Shown here: positions 18,963 through 27,743 of the stretch, in pieces
How the letters are laid out: each line of letters begins with the position of its first letter
Position numbering within the stretch: position 1 is the first letter of the stretch
DNA from: Antrihabitans stalactiti
GTDB lineage: Bacteria; Actinomycetota; Actinomycetes; Mycobacteriales; Mycobacteriaceae
Length of the DNA: 64,000 bases
Assembly (NCBI RefSeq): GCF_012932915.1
Contig: NZ_VCQU01000006.1
Location: 360,375 to 424,374, forward strand
Direction of reading: 5' to 3'
Notes under the pieces: model-generated
Databases searched by the model: none
Told to the model about the DNA's origin: nothing
The model's input: the letters and a program-made list of their open reading frames with translations, nothing else
Program-made: the position numbers and the translations under genes

Positions 18963-19594
18963 CGTTTTCCTGCACGTTCGAGAATGTGCGAGATCTTGCC
19001 GCGAACCTTGGCAGACAACGACGGCTCCGTTTCGAGTCGAATGAGCCGGTCGAGGTCCGTACCGACGAAGAGATCGCGGACTGTGACGCCGTGCTCCGGG
19101 GTGTAACCGATATCGATCGTGTCACCAGCACCGATGGTGCCGGGCTCGACAACACGAAGATAAGCGCCGACGTCACTGCGCAGGGTGAAACGGCGCACCC
19201 AGTGCTCCTCGTCGGTCCAGCGCTGGAACGTCGCACACGGAATGCGCGGGGCGGTGACCTCCAGCACGACGTTGTCGAGGTGCCAGCGCTGGCCGATCAC
19301 GGCATCGGTGACGGCGATACCGCTCACCCGCAGGTTCTCGCCGAACCACCCAGCCGGGACCGGCTTCTCGATCTCGCTGGACCACCGGGCGGCTTCTTCC
19401 TCGGCGTATGCGTAGACCGCTTGATCAACGCCACCGTGGTGGTCGGTGTCGCAGACGTGGTCGTCGACGAGACCCATCGGGTCGACCGCGTGCCGCCCAG
19501 GCCGCGGGCGCTTGTCGATCGAGGTCACCCCAACGGGGCGCGGACTGGGCAGATCAGCGTGAACGATGCAGACGGCGTCGACGCGCCCGCTCAT
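18959..19594 (-). CDS. MOSC domain protein
   Basis: The 211-residue protein of the MOSC family (molybdenum cofactor sulfurase C-terminal, YiiM-like) binds Mo cofactor or moves sulfur. Visible are SIDKRP and GLVDDHVCDT near the N-terminus, the WFGENLRVSGI motif near 85-95 and the conserved cysteine in PRIPCATFQRW near 128, which is the expected ligand or persulfide position. It overlaps ygfZ by 4 bp (ATGA) and the asparaginase start by 4 bp. Confidence 0.9.
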   Translation of the reverse strand: MSGRVDAVCIVHADLPSPRPVGVTSIDKRPRPGRHAVDPMGLVDDHVCDTDHHGGVDQAVYAYAEEEAARWSSEIEKPVPAGWFGENLRVSGIAVTDAVIGQRWHLDNVVLEVTAPRIPCATFQRWTDEEHWVRRFTLRSDVGAYLRVVEPGTIGAGDTIDIGYTPEHGVTVRDLFVGTDLDRLIRLETEPSLSAKVRGKISHILERAGKR

Positions 19595-20688
19595 CGACCA
19601 CGCAACCGCTCGATCGCCGCCCGTCCGGCTTGGACCTCGTCGCCGACAGGCAGCGAATCGGGATCGATCGATGCTGCGCATGGCCCGGCGTCGAGTGTGG
19701 TGTCTGCCGGAATATTGCGTTTGACCAGCGCCAATGCGATCGGTCCGAGCTCGTAGTGGTCGATGACCGTGCCGACCCGGCCGACTGCGCGGCCTCCCGC
19801 GTTGACGGCGTCGCCGGTCTCGGGGCGCCCTTCTGCCGAGCCGTCGAGGTGCAACAGCACCAGATTTCGGGGCGGTTTGCCGAGGTTGTGCACGCGAGCA
19901 ACGGTTTCCTGACCGCGATAGCAGCCCTTGTCCAGGTGCACCGCGCCGGCTTGGTCGATCCCGCCGATCCAGCGGACCTCGTGCGGAATCGTGCGGTCGT
20001 CGGTGTCGATTCCGATTCGTGGCCGCAGCGTTGCCACCCGCAATGCCTCGAACGCCCACATCCCGGCGGGTGTCGCTCCCGCCTTCGTCAGGCGAGTCCA
20101 CCAGTGCGCGAGTTGATCTCGGGGGACTATCAGGTCGTACGAGTCGTCCGTCGGCCACGGCATCTTCCGAACGAAGCCCCCGCCTGGCAGCGATTCTGCG
20201 CGGTCGGTGCCGGCGGGCAGCCCGTCGAGAACGTCGTGTGCCTGCCTGCCGAGCAGGCTGATGACCGCGTAGTCGTTGGCGTCGCGGGGTTCGGCTTTCG
20301 CCCAGAAGACCATCTTCTTCAGGAAGGCGAGCAGATCGGGCCCGTTGGCGGCTTCGGTGTCGATCCACAGCGTGCCGTCGATATCGGTCATGACGAAGTG
20401 GTGCTCGACGCGGCCGTTGAGGTCCAGGCTCAGGTTTTCGCCGGACGCGCGGTCGGGCAGCGCGGCGATGTGCTGGCTCGAGATCGTGTGGAGCCACGTG
20501 AGGCGCTCGGCACCCTCGATCGCGATGACGAATCGGTGTGAGCGGTCGATGACCGCTGCCGCTTCGACAGCGGCTCGTTGTTCAGCGAACGGATCGCCGT
20601 AGTGCCATGCGACTGCTTCATCGGATGATCCCGGCACGCCTGCAACGGCGCCTGGTGTTTCGATCGGGGATTGATCCACACCGCCCAT
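19591..20688 (-). CDS. ygfZ: folate-binding YgfZ/GcvT-like protein
   Basis: The 365-residue tetrahydrofolate-binding protein is of the YgfZ/IBA57 type, which supports iron-sulfur cluster assembly and repair. The diagnostic motif DKGCYRGQE is present near residue 254. The start at 20688 (MGGVDQSP) is selected because upstream sequence lies in the divergent pabC region. It corresponds to the mycobacterial gene just before pabC. The three genes ygfZ, MOSC and asparaginase overlap and are probably co-transcribed. Confidence 0.92.
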   Translation of the reverse strand: MGGVDQSPIETPGAVAGVPGSSDEAVAWHYGDPFAEQRAAVEAAAVIDRSHRFVIAIEGAERLTWLHTISSQHIAALPDRASGENLSLDLNGRVEHHFVMTDIDGTLWIDTEAANGPDLLAFLKKMVFWAKAEPRDANDYAVISLLGRQAHDVLDGLPAGTDRAESLPGGGFVRKMPWPTDDSYDLIVPRDQLAHWWTRLTKAGATPAGMWAFEALRVATLRPRIGIDTDDRTIPHEVRWIGGIDQAGAVHLDKGCYRGQETVARVHNLGKPPRNLVLLHLDGSAEGRPETGDAVNAGGRAVGRVGTVIDHYELGPIALALVKRNIPADTTLDAGPCAASIDPDSLPVGDEVQAGRAAIERLRGR

Positions 20689-20733
20689 AGTAGGAGCGCG
20701 CTCGAAGTCCGATGGCGCCGATACGCTGGCAGC

Positions 20734-21588
20734 ATGGCTGATCGAGTGCTTGTAACCCTGGATGGCGTCGTGCGCGACGCGGACCAGCCGCTGTTGTGTG
20801 CTGACGACCTTGCCGCGCTGCGAGGCGACGGCGCCTTCGAAACAATCCTCGTTCGCGGTGGCCGCGCCCGAATCGTCGACATGCACCTTGCCCGGCTGAG
20901 CAAGTCCGCGGAAGCGCTCGACCTCCCCGCACCCGACCTCGCAGCATGGCGATCCGTCATCGATACAGCGGCGGAGGAGTGGGGCGAGGAGGCCGAAGGC
21001 GCGATGCGCGTCGTTTACAGCCGCGGCCGCGAAGGCGGTGGTGATCCGACCGGCTACGTGCTTATCGGCCCAGTTCAGGACCGGGTAAGGGCCGTCCGCA
21101 CCGACGGAGTGTCGGTGATGACCATGCCGCGCGGCCAGTCGGTCGACCTCGGGCAGATCGCGCCGTGGCAGCTCGTCGGAGCGAAGACGCTCTCGTATGC
21201 GACGAACATGGCGGCGCTGCGATTCGCGGCGAGATACGGCGCCGACGACGTGATCTTCGTGAGCAGTGAAGGACGGGTGCTGGAAGGTCCGCGGTCGACG
21301 GTTGTCATTGCGCGCGACAAGAGCCTCATCACGCCCCCTGCGAGTCAGGGCGTGCTCGCAGGAACCACGCAGCGGGCCCTTTTTCAGGTCGCCGAGGACA
21401 AGGGCTACTCGTGTGAGTACGCGCCACTTTTCCCCGCAGATCTGATCACAGCGGACGGTGTGTGGCTGTTGTCGAGTGTGACTTTGGCCGCTCGCGTGCA
21501 CACGATCGACGGCCTCGAGCTGCCGGAACCGGAGAATTCCGGGGCAATTCCGTCACTTGTCGATCTTGCTGTGGAGTCGGTCACCTAG
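20734..21588 (+). CDS. pabC: aminodeoxychorismate lyase / branched-chain aminotransferase-like PabC
   Basis: The 284-residue fold-type IV PLP enzyme would cleave 4-amino-4-deoxychorismate to p-aminobenzoate and pyruvate for folate synthesis. The PLP lysine is in GAKTLSYATNM near residue 151, and the GTTQRALF phosphate-binding loop is near 213. It is divergent from ygfZ, a folate-binding protein, with only 45 bp between the starts. A D-amino-acid or branched-chain aminotransferase role cannot be excluded from sequence alone. Confidence 0.88.
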   Translation: MADRVLVTLDGVVRDADQPLLCADDLAALRGDGAFETILVRGGRARIVDMHLARLSKSAEALDLPAPDLAAWRSVIDTAAEEWGEEAEGAMRVVYSRGREGGGDPTGYVLIGPVQDRVRAVRTDGVSVMTMPRGQSVDLGQIAPWQLVGAKTLSYATNMAALRFAARYGADDVIFVSSEGRVLEGPRSTVVIARDKSLITPPASQGVLAGTTQRALFQVAEDKGYSCEYAPLFPADLITADGVWLLSSVTLAARVHTIDGLELPEPENSGAIPSLVDLAVESVT

Positions 21589-21594
21589 CAGGGC

Positions 21595-21640
21595 TTGACT
21601 CGTCTACTACAGTCAGTAGTACGTAATCTGTAGTAGACGA
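21595..21640 (+). promoter_or_regulatory. cydA promoter with 41-bp palindromic operator
   Basis: A -35-like TTGACT (21595-21600) runs directly into a perfect inverted repeat with 13-bp arms, TCGTCTACTACAG (21600-21612) and CTGTAGTAGACGA (21628-21640). A third half-site, GTAGTA at 21616-21621, forms an inner TACTAC-N5-GTAGTA dyad. The presumed -10 region lies inside the palindrome, so a bound protein would block transcription. The half-site resembles BlaI/CopY-type operators (TACTACA-N2-TGTAGTA-like); that assignment is inference. Confidence 0.7.
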
Positions 21641-21656
21641 TGGCAGGAGCTAAGGC

Positions 21657-23102
21657 ATGGACGCCTTGGACATCTCCCGATGGCAGTTCGGCATCACGAC
21701 GGTCTATCACTTCGTGTTCGTGCCGCTGACGATCGGTTTGGCGCCGCTCGTCGCAGTCATGCAAACGCTCTGGTTCATCACGGGCCACGATCGCTGGTAC
21801 CGGCTCACCAAATTCTTCGGCAAGCTTTTCCTGATCAACTTCGCCCTCGGTGTCGCGACAGGGATCGTCCAGGAATTCCAGTTCGGAATGAACTGGAGCG
21901 AATACTCGCGATTCGTCGGGGATGTCTTCGGGGCGCCGCTCGCGCTCGAGGGTCTCGTCGCGTTCTTCCTCGAGTCGACCTTCCTCGGCCTCTGGATCTT
22001 CGGCTGGGAGCGACTGCCGAAGGCCGTCCACCTCGCGACCATCTGGATCGTCGCCATCGGCGTGAACGCCTCGGCGTACTTCATCATCGCTGCGAACTCG
22101 TTCATGCAGCACCCGGTCGGAGCGCGGTTCAATCCCGACACGGGGCGCGCAGAACTGACCGACATCTGGGCCCTCCTCACCAACAACACAGCGTTGGCAG
22201 CCTTTCCGCACGCTGTTGCGGGCGCATTCCTGACGGCGGGAACGTTCGTCGCCGGGATCGCCGGATGGTGGATGGTTCGGGGGCTGAAAGGTCCTGACGG
22301 TGACGGCGCACAGCTGTTCCGGCCCGTCGCTCGGCTCGCGATGGCCGTCATCATCGTTTCGGGTGGCGCATTGGTGCTGACCGGAGACGCGCAGGGCAAG
22401 TTGATGTTCCAGCAACAGCCCATGAAGATGGCGTCTGCGGAATCGCTGTGCCACGGTGGCACGGACCCCGCCTTCTCGGTCCTCACGGTCGGCACCCACA
22501 ACAACTGCGACAGCGTCTCGCACCTGATCGAAGTTCCCGGCGTGCTGTCCTGGCTTGCCGAGGGCAAGTTCTCGGGCGTCGATCTGAAAGGCGTCGTCGA
22601 CCTGCAGAACGAGTACGTCGAGAAATACGGACCCGGTGACTACCGGCCGAATCTCTTTGTCACGTATTGGGCTTTCCGGTTGATGATCACGCTTGCGGTG
22701 GGTTCGGCTTTGCTCGCTGTGGCCGGGTTGTGGGTCACCCGGGGCGGCCGGGTACCGCACCAACGGTGGTTCGCGTGGCTGAGCTTGCTGGCCATTCCAA
22801 CGCCATTCCTCGCGAACAGTGCTGGCTGGGTGTTCACCGAAATGGGCCGCCAGCCGTGGGTCATCGCACCCAATCCCACTGGTGTCGATCAGATTCGACT
22901 CACGGTGGCACAAGCCGTCTCGGGACACTCGTCGGCGACGGTTGTGGTGTCGCTCGCGACCTTCACCCTGCTCTACGCCGCGCTGGCCTGCGTCTGGTTG
23001 AAGTTGATGAGCCGGTACGTGATTGCAGGTCCGTCGACGCACGGACCGTCCGACCCGGTGTCGGATGACGAAGCACCCAAACAGCTTTCGTTCGCGTACT
23101 AG
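21657..23102 (+). CDS. cydA: cytochrome bd ubiquinol/menaquinol oxidase subunit I
   Basis: The 481-residue haem-bearing subunit of the bd-type terminal oxidase has about nine membrane helices. The axial His18 is in TTVYHFVFVPLT. A second haem His is in NSFMQHPVG near 160, and the GRQPW signature is near 398. Length fits the short Q-loop class of actinobacteria. AGGAG lies 7 nt before the ATG. It is the first gene of a cydABDC operon behind the palindromic operator, giving a high-affinity, low-oxygen or stress respiratory branch. Confidence 0.98.
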   Translation: MDALDISRWQFGITTVYHFVFVPLTIGLAPLVAVMQTLWFITGHDRWYRLTKFFGKLFLINFALGVATGIVQEFQFGMNWSEYSRFVGDVFGAPLALEGLVAFFLESTFLGLWIFGWERLPKAVHLATIWIVAIGVNASAYFIIAANSFMQHPVGARFNPDTGRAELTDIWALLTNNTALAAFPHAVAGAFLTAGTFVAGIAGWWMVRGLKGPDGDGAQLFRPVARLAMAVIIVSGGALVLTGDAQGKLMFQQQPMKMASAESLCHGGTDPAFSVLTVGTHNNCDSVSHLIEVPGVLSWLAEGKFSGVDLKGVVDLQNEYVEKYGPGDYRPNLFVTYWAFRLMITLAVGSALLAVAGLWVTRGGRVPHQRWFAWLSLLAIPTPFLANSAGWVFTEMGRQPWVIAPNPTGVDQIRLTVAQAVSGHSSATVVVSLATFTLLYAALACVWLKLMSRYVIAGPSTHGPSDPVSDDEAPKQLSFAY

Positions 23103-23113
23103 AGGGAGGCGTG

Positions 23114-24139
23114 ATGACTTTGCCGCAGCTATGGTTCGGCGCCGTCGCCGTGCTGTTCATCGGGTACTTCGTGCTGGAAGGATTCGACTTCGGGGTGGGC
23201 ATGTTGTTCCCGATCCTGGGCCGGACAGAGAACCGCCGACGCGTGTTGCTGAACACGATCGGTCCGGTGTGGGATGGCAACGAGGTATGGCTGATCACCG
23301 CCGTCGGAGCGATGTTCGCTGCCTTTCCTGACTGGTACGCAACGCTTTTGGCGGGCATGTATTTGCCGATACTGCTGATCCTGGTCTCGCTGATCGTCCG
23401 TGTGTGTGCCATCGAGTGGCGCGGCAAGATCGACGATCCGGTGTGGCGGTCTCGGTGTGACGCCGCCATCATGTTCGGCTCGTGGGTACCTGCGGTCCTG
23501 TGGGGCATCGTGTTCGCCAACATCGTCGGCGGCGTCGCCATCGGCGCGGACAAGCGGATGACGTCCGGTGTGTTCGGTTTGCTTGGTCCGTATGCGTTGC
23601 TGGGTGGCGCCGCGTTCGCGTTGCTGTTCGTCCTGCACGGCTGTGTGTTCGTCGCCTTGAAATCTGCTGACGAGGTCCGTGCCGATGCGGTGAAACTCGC
23701 TGCACGGCTGGCCGTTCCAGCGGCTGTCGTGTGTGGGGTGTTCGTGCTGTGGACGCAGTTGTCGAGCGGTCGGGGCTGGACGTGGTTGCTGGCCGGCCTC
23801 GTCGTTGCACTGCTCGCGGCCACCCTGGTGCTCACGAACGCCGAACGCGAGGGGTGGGCGTTCGTGAGCACTGCACTGGCTGTGATCGCAATGATGACGT
23901 TGCTTTTCGCATCGCTCTTTCCGAATGTGTTGCCATCGACGACGAACGAGTTGTACAGCCTGACTGTCGCGAACGCGTCCTCGTCGCCTTACACATTGAA
24001 GATCCTGAGTTGGTGTGCGGCGTTCGCGGCGCCGGTGGTCCTGCTGTATCAGGGCTGGACGTACTGGGTATTCCGGCAACGGATCTCGGTCGACCACATC
24101 CCGCCGTCGATCGGTCTACCGGCCAGGCGGCCGCGATGA
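23114..24139 (+). CDS. cydB: cytochrome bd oxidase subunit II
   Basis: The protein of about 341 residues and eight or nine helices partners CydA; the N-terminal FVLEGFDFGVG and VWDGNEVWLI motifs are diagnostic. The ATG at 23114 is preferred over the GTG at 23111 because AGGGAGG (23103-23109) is spaced better. Its TGA overlaps the cydD ATG. Confidence 0.98.
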   Translation: MTLPQLWFGAVAVLFIGYFVLEGFDFGVGMLFPILGRTENRRRVLLNTIGPVWDGNEVWLITAVGAMFAAFPDWYATLLAGMYLPILLILVSLIVRVCAIEWRGKIDDPVWRSRCDAAIMFGSWVPAVLWGIVFANIVGGVAIGADKRMTSGVFGLLGPYALLGGAAFALLFVLHGCVFVALKSADEVRADAVKLAARLAVPAAVVCGVFVLWTQLSSGRGWTWLLAGLVVALLAATLVLTNAEREGWAFVSTALAVIAMMTLLFASLFPNVLPSTTNELYSLTVANASSSPYTLKILSWCAAFAAPVVLLYQGWTYWVFRQRISVDHIPPSIGLPARRPR

Positions 24140-25803
24140 CCACCGTCGTCGAACCTCGTCGCGGACCGGTCGACCCGAGACTGTGGCGATTCTCGCGCTC
24201 TGCGCGTGGGTACCTGGTGCTGTCGGTCGTGCTGTCCGTGGTGACAACTGCGGCAATCATCTTGTCGGCGTTGGTGATCGGTAGCGTTGTTGCCGGTGTG
24301 ATCACCGACCCGTCGCGGCGTAGCTTGTCGGATTGGGCTGGGCTGCTCGGGGTTCTGGCGGTCGTCGTTGCGGTACGCGTCGCCTCGGCCTGGTTGCAGG
24401 CGCGCTTCGGGCATCGAGCGGCTACCGATGTGATTGCGGAGTTGGAGGGTGATGTTCTCGAAGCAGCGGCCGAGCTGCCGCCCCGCGAACTCGATTCGCG
24501 CCGAGCCGAACTGGCTGTCGTTCTCACGCACGGACTCGCTGATCTCCGGCCCTACCTAGCGGGCTATTTGCCCTCGCTGATCTTGGCGATCATCGTCCCA
24601 CCGGCGGTCATCGCCGTCATCTGGACGCAGGATCCGACGTCGGCCCTGATCGTCGGCGGCACACTGCCGCTGATCCCGATTTTCATGGTTCTCATCGGGT
24701 TGCTCACCCGGAACAAGTCGAACAAGACGCTAGCCACGATGACCACACTGTCGGGCCAGCTGCTCGACCTGCTCGCCGGCTTGCCGACGTTGCGGGCGTT
24801 GGGTCGTGAGCGTGGTCCGGAGGCTCGCGTCCGGGAACTGGGCGATGCGCATCGGCGTACCGCGATGTCAGCACTTCGGATCGCATTCCTGTCGTCCATG
24901 GTGCTGGAACTGCTTGCCACCCTGTGTGTCGCGCTCGTCGCGGTCAGTATCGGCCTACGGCTCGTTTTCGGCGATATGGCACTGCAGGCAGGGCTTGTCG
25001 CGCTCATCCTTGCCCCCGAGGTCTACGCCCCGATCCGGGCGGTCGGGGAGCGTTTTCATGCAGCCGAGGACGGAATGGCTGCTGCGAGAAAGGCGTTCGA
25101 GGTGCTCGAAATCTCTGGAGGGGCTCGCGTGATCGACGGGCTGCGACCCGCGCGGTTGAACGGGATCATCGACGTCACGTCGCTCAGTGTTGCGGCGCGT
25201 GACGGCATGGCGCCCGCCGGGTTCAACGGCGTGTTCCGGCCGGGCATGGTCACCGTGTTGACCGGACTGAACGGGTCCGGCAAATCGACCGTGCTGCAAG
25301 CAATTCTCGGTCTCGCAGCGCCCGACCAGGGCCGCGTAACCGTGGACGGCATCGAGGTTGCGCACCTCGATCCCCAGTGGTGGTGGGATCACATCGCCTG
25401 GCTGCCGCAGCGGCCGGTGTTGTTGCCGGGCACGCTGCGCGAGAACTTGGCGCTGACCGGCGTCATTCCTGGCTGCGCTGGACCGGCCTGTGCAGCAACT
25501 GGATTCGACGAAGTGCTGTCCTCGATGCCCAATGGCTGGGACAGCGTCGTCGGCGTCGGCGGAGCGGGCCTTTCACTCGGGCAACGGCAAAGGTTGGCGT
25601 TGACAAGGGTTTTGGCATCGAATCGGCCGATTCTGCTGCTCGACGAGCCGACTGCTCACCTCGATGCCGACAGCGAGGCGGCCGTGCTGGATGCACTGGT
25701 TCGCTGCGCTGAGGGCGGCGCGACTGTCGTGGTCGTCGGCCACCGTCCTGCCGTTCTCGCCGCTGCGGACCTCATCGTGGAGGTGCGTGGCGATGTTCGA
25801 TGA
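24136..25803 (+). CDS. cydD: thiol reductant ABC exporter subunit CydD
   Basis: This 555-residue ABC half-transporter has six membrane helices, then an ATPase with Walker A GLNGSGKS near 377, signature LSLGQRQRL near 478 and Walker B ILLLDEPT. CydDC exports cysteine and/or glutathione-like thiols to the cell surface and is needed for bd oxidase assembly. It overlaps cydB by 4 bp and cydC by 11 bp. Confidence 0.96.
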   Translation: MTTVVEPRRGPVDPRLWRFSRSARGYLVLSVVLSVVTTAAIILSALVIGSVVAGVITDPSRRSLSDWAGLLGVLAVVVAVRVASAWLQARFGHRAATDVIAELEGDVLEAAAELPPRELDSRRAELAVVLTHGLADLRPYLAGYLPSLILAIIVPPAVIAVIWTQDPTSALIVGGTLPLIPIFMVLIGLLTRNKSNKTLATMTTLSGQLLDLLAGLPTLRALGRERGPEARVRELGDAHRRTAMSALRIAFLSSMVLELLATLCVALVAVSIGLRLVFGDMALQAGLVALILAPEVYAPIRAVGERFHAAEDGMAAARKAFEVLEISGGARVIDGLRPARLNGIIDVTSLSVAARDGMAPAGFNGVFRPGMVTVLTGLNGSGKSTVLQAILGLAAPDQGRVTVDGIEVAHLDPQWWWDHIAWLPQRPVLLPGTLRENLALTGVIPGCAGPACAATGFDEVLSSMPNGWDSVVGVGGAGLSLGQRQRLALTRVLASNRPILLLDEPTAHLDADSEAAVLDALVRCAEGGATVVVVGHRPAVLAAADLIVEVRGDVR

Positions 25804-27553
25804 CCCGCTGGTCCGTGCGCTGGGACTGTTGGAGGTCCGGCCGCGTCGGCTCGCACTCGCCGTGGCCGCGGGCGTCGCCTCGCTGGGCAGCGCGTTGGCG
25901 CTCGCGGGCGTCGCCGCGTGGCTGATCGCGCGCGCCTGGCAGATGCCGCCGATCCTTGACCTCAGCGTCGCGGTGGTTGCGGTCCGGGCGTTGGGGATCT
26001 CGCGCGGCGTCTTCCGGTATCTGGAACGCTTGGCCAGTCACGACACGGCGTTTCGTGGCGCGGTCGGCGCTCGGTCCGCCATCTACCGCCAGCTCGCGGC
26101 GGGTGAACCGGCTGCCGTCACCGGCATGCGCCGCGGAATGCTCCTGACGCGCACCGGCGACGACGTGGAGACTGTTGCGGCCGTCGTCGTTCGGGCTGTA
26201 GTGCCGATCGCGGTCGCTGTGGTGCTCTCCGTCGCCGCTGTCGGATTGATGGCATCGATATCCGGGCTTGCCGCCGTCATTTTGGCTGGGGCGCTGGCGC
26301 TTTCGGGAATCGTTGCGCCGGTATTGGCCTCGCGTGCCGCTCGGTCCGCGGAGGAAGGTTCGATGGCCTCGGCCGCCGATTACGCCGTCCATGCGGTCAC
26401 CACGCTCGACCACGCCGCCGAACTGCGCGTTGCCGGGCACTTGGGCGAGGTCGTCGGGGCAGCGCGGTCGGCAAGCGTGCGTGCCGCTGCGGCTGCGGAC
26501 CGTGCGGCACGAGGCAATGCGGTCGCCGCGGCGGCAACACCATTCGCGATCGGAGCGAGCGTCCTCGGGGCGTTGCTGATCGGTGTCGCGTTGTACGGTC
26601 CGGGCGGGGGCGGTCAGGGCGGGATGACGCCGATGGCCCTGGCGGTGCTCGTGCTGGTTCCGTTGGCGGCGTTCGAGGCCGTCGCACTGCTCCCCGCTGC
26701 AGCGCAAGCGTTGACCCGGGCCCGGATCGCCGCTCGCCGGGTGGTCAGTTTGGTCGACGGTGCGGGCGTTGCGGCTGCGCCGGGTCGCCAGGATGCGACC
26801 GACTGGGTGGTCCGTGCTCGACGATTGCGGTCCGGGTGGCCGGATTCTGCAGTCACGCCACCGATCGATCTGGACCTCGCGCGTGGCGCGCGGGTGGCCG
26901 TCGTCGGTGCAAGTGGGGTGGGCAAGACCACGCTGCTGATGACACTGGCCGGCCTGCTGGAGCCCGTCGAGGGACGAATTACGCTGGGCGGCAAAGATTT
27001 GCACGACATCGATCCTGGGTCGGTCCGGCGGCGGGTGACCTTCTTCGCCGAAGACGCGCATCTGTTCGACACCACGCTGCTGGAGAACCTGCGGGTCGCG
27101 CGGGGTTCGTTGACCACTAGCGAGGCCGAGGACGTATTGCGTTCGGTCGGGCTGGGGGAGTGGCTCGACGGCTTGGTCGACGGTGTCGACACGGTCCTTG
27201 TCGGTGGCGACCGCGCGGTCTCGGGCGGTCAGCGGCGCCGCATCTTGCTCGCCCGCGCCATCGTCTCGCCCGCCGACGTCCTGCTCCTGGACGAGCCGAC
27301 CGAACACCTCGATGCACGCGAAGGCGCCGAACTCCTGCGACGCCTGCTCGACCGTGGGTCAGGCCTAGTGGTACGTCGCCGCACGGTCGTGGTGGTGACT
27401 CACCAGCTGCCGAACGATAGCCGCCCTGACCAGGTCATTTCCCTCGATTCAGCGCAGCGAGAAAATGCGTTGCCGATCGCTGCGGGTCCACGTACTTTCG
27501 TTAGTACACGAGAGAGGAGGTGGTCTGAAGTTGGTTATACGAAGGACATGTGA
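25793..27553 (+). CDS. cydC: thiol reductant ABC exporter subunit CydC
   Basis: The 586-residue second half-transporter has Walker A GASGVGKT near 372, signature VSGGQRRRI and Walker B LLLDEPTEHLDA. The start at ATG 25793 overlaps cydD; a GTG six bases earlier is possible. The last 30 or so residues after VTHQLPNDSRPDQ run through a segment that looks like a structured RNA (SD, short ORF, hairpins), so the C-terminal tail may be poorly conserved. Confidence 0.95.
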   Translation: MFDDPLVRALGLLEVRPRRLALAVAAGVASLGSALALAGVAAWLIARAWQMPPILDLSVAVVAVRALGISRGVFRYLERLASHDTAFRGAVGARSAIYRQLAAGEPAAVTGMRRGMLLTRTGDDVETVAAVVVRAVVPIAVAVVLSVAAVGLMASISGLAAVILAGALALSGIVAPVLASRAARSAEEGSMASAADYAVHAVTTLDHAAELRVAGHLGEVVGAARSASVRAAAAADRAARGNAVAAAATPFAIGASVLGALLIGVALYGPGGGGQGGMTPMALAVLVLVPLAAFEAVALLPAAAQALTRARIAARRVVSLVDGAGVAAAPGRQDATDWVVRARRLRSGWPDSAVTPPIDLDLARGARVAVVGASGVGKTTLLMTLAGLLEPVEGRITLGGKDLHDIDPGSVRRRVTFFAEDAHLFDTTLLENLRVARGSLTTSEAEDVLRSVGLGEWLDGLVDGVDTVLVGGDRAVSGGQRRRILLARAIVSPADVLLLDEPTEHLDAREGAELLRRLLDRGSGLVVRRRTVVVVTHQLPNDSRPDQVISLDSAQRENALPIAAGPRTFVSTRERRWSEVGYTKDM

Positions 27554-27695
27554 GGTGGCTGTCCGCTAGCCGCTACCGCTGAGGGGTTCTCGACCGCGCG
27601 AGCGGCTGGTGAATCCAAGGCAGCTACCCGGCCCCCGAGCCCCCGGTCCGTCCGACCGGGATCTGCGAACGCGCAGAAGGCTCGGGGGCTGTTCG
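27513..27695 (+). ncRNA. candidate structured leader-like RNA downstream of cydC
   Basis: Three layers are visible. First, a perfect ribosome site (AGGAGG 27515-27520) and a 12-codon ORF. Second, a stem GGTGGCTG (27554-27561) with CAGCTACC (27621-27628). Third, a three-way junction: outer 11-bp stem GCCCCCGAGCC (27631-27641)/GGCTCGGGGGC (27679-27689) enclosing hairpins CCCGGTC-N5-GACCGGG (27642-27660) and CTGCG-AACG-CGCAG (27663-27676). No plus-strand gene follows, so it is not a normal leader. I do not recognise a named RNA family. Boundaries are approximate. Confidence 0.45.
27531..27569 (+). CDS. 12-codon ORF in the post-cydC RNA
   Basis: A TTG start ten bases after AGGAGG opens the reading LVIRRTCEVAVR and stops at TAG 27567-27569. 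It overlaps the cydC 3' end in another frame. The strong SD and the hairpins directly after it resemble regulatory short ORFs in attenuators (for example the leaders of actinobacterial antibiotic-response genes). Translation is unproven, and the peptide could be incidental. Confidence 0.35.
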   Translation: MVIRRTCEVAVR

Positions 27696-27699
27696 CGTT

Positions 27700-27743
27700 C
27701 TGTGCGCGCGTCTCACCCCGTCAGGGGTAAATTTCGCGCACAG
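27700..27743. repeat. palindromic repeat family A, copy 1
   Basis: Imperfect palindrome opening CTGTGCGCGCGTCTCACCCC and closing CGCGCACAG, 44 bp. It contains the TGA stop of the minus-strand AbiEi-like gene and encodes about its last ten residues. It follows the candidate RNA on the plus strand by a few bases. Confidence 0.85.

Noticed and set aside
23731..24135. extended start of cydD inside cydB
   Set aside because: The extra 135 codons are another frame of cydB; the ATG overlapping the cydB stop gives the family N-terminus.
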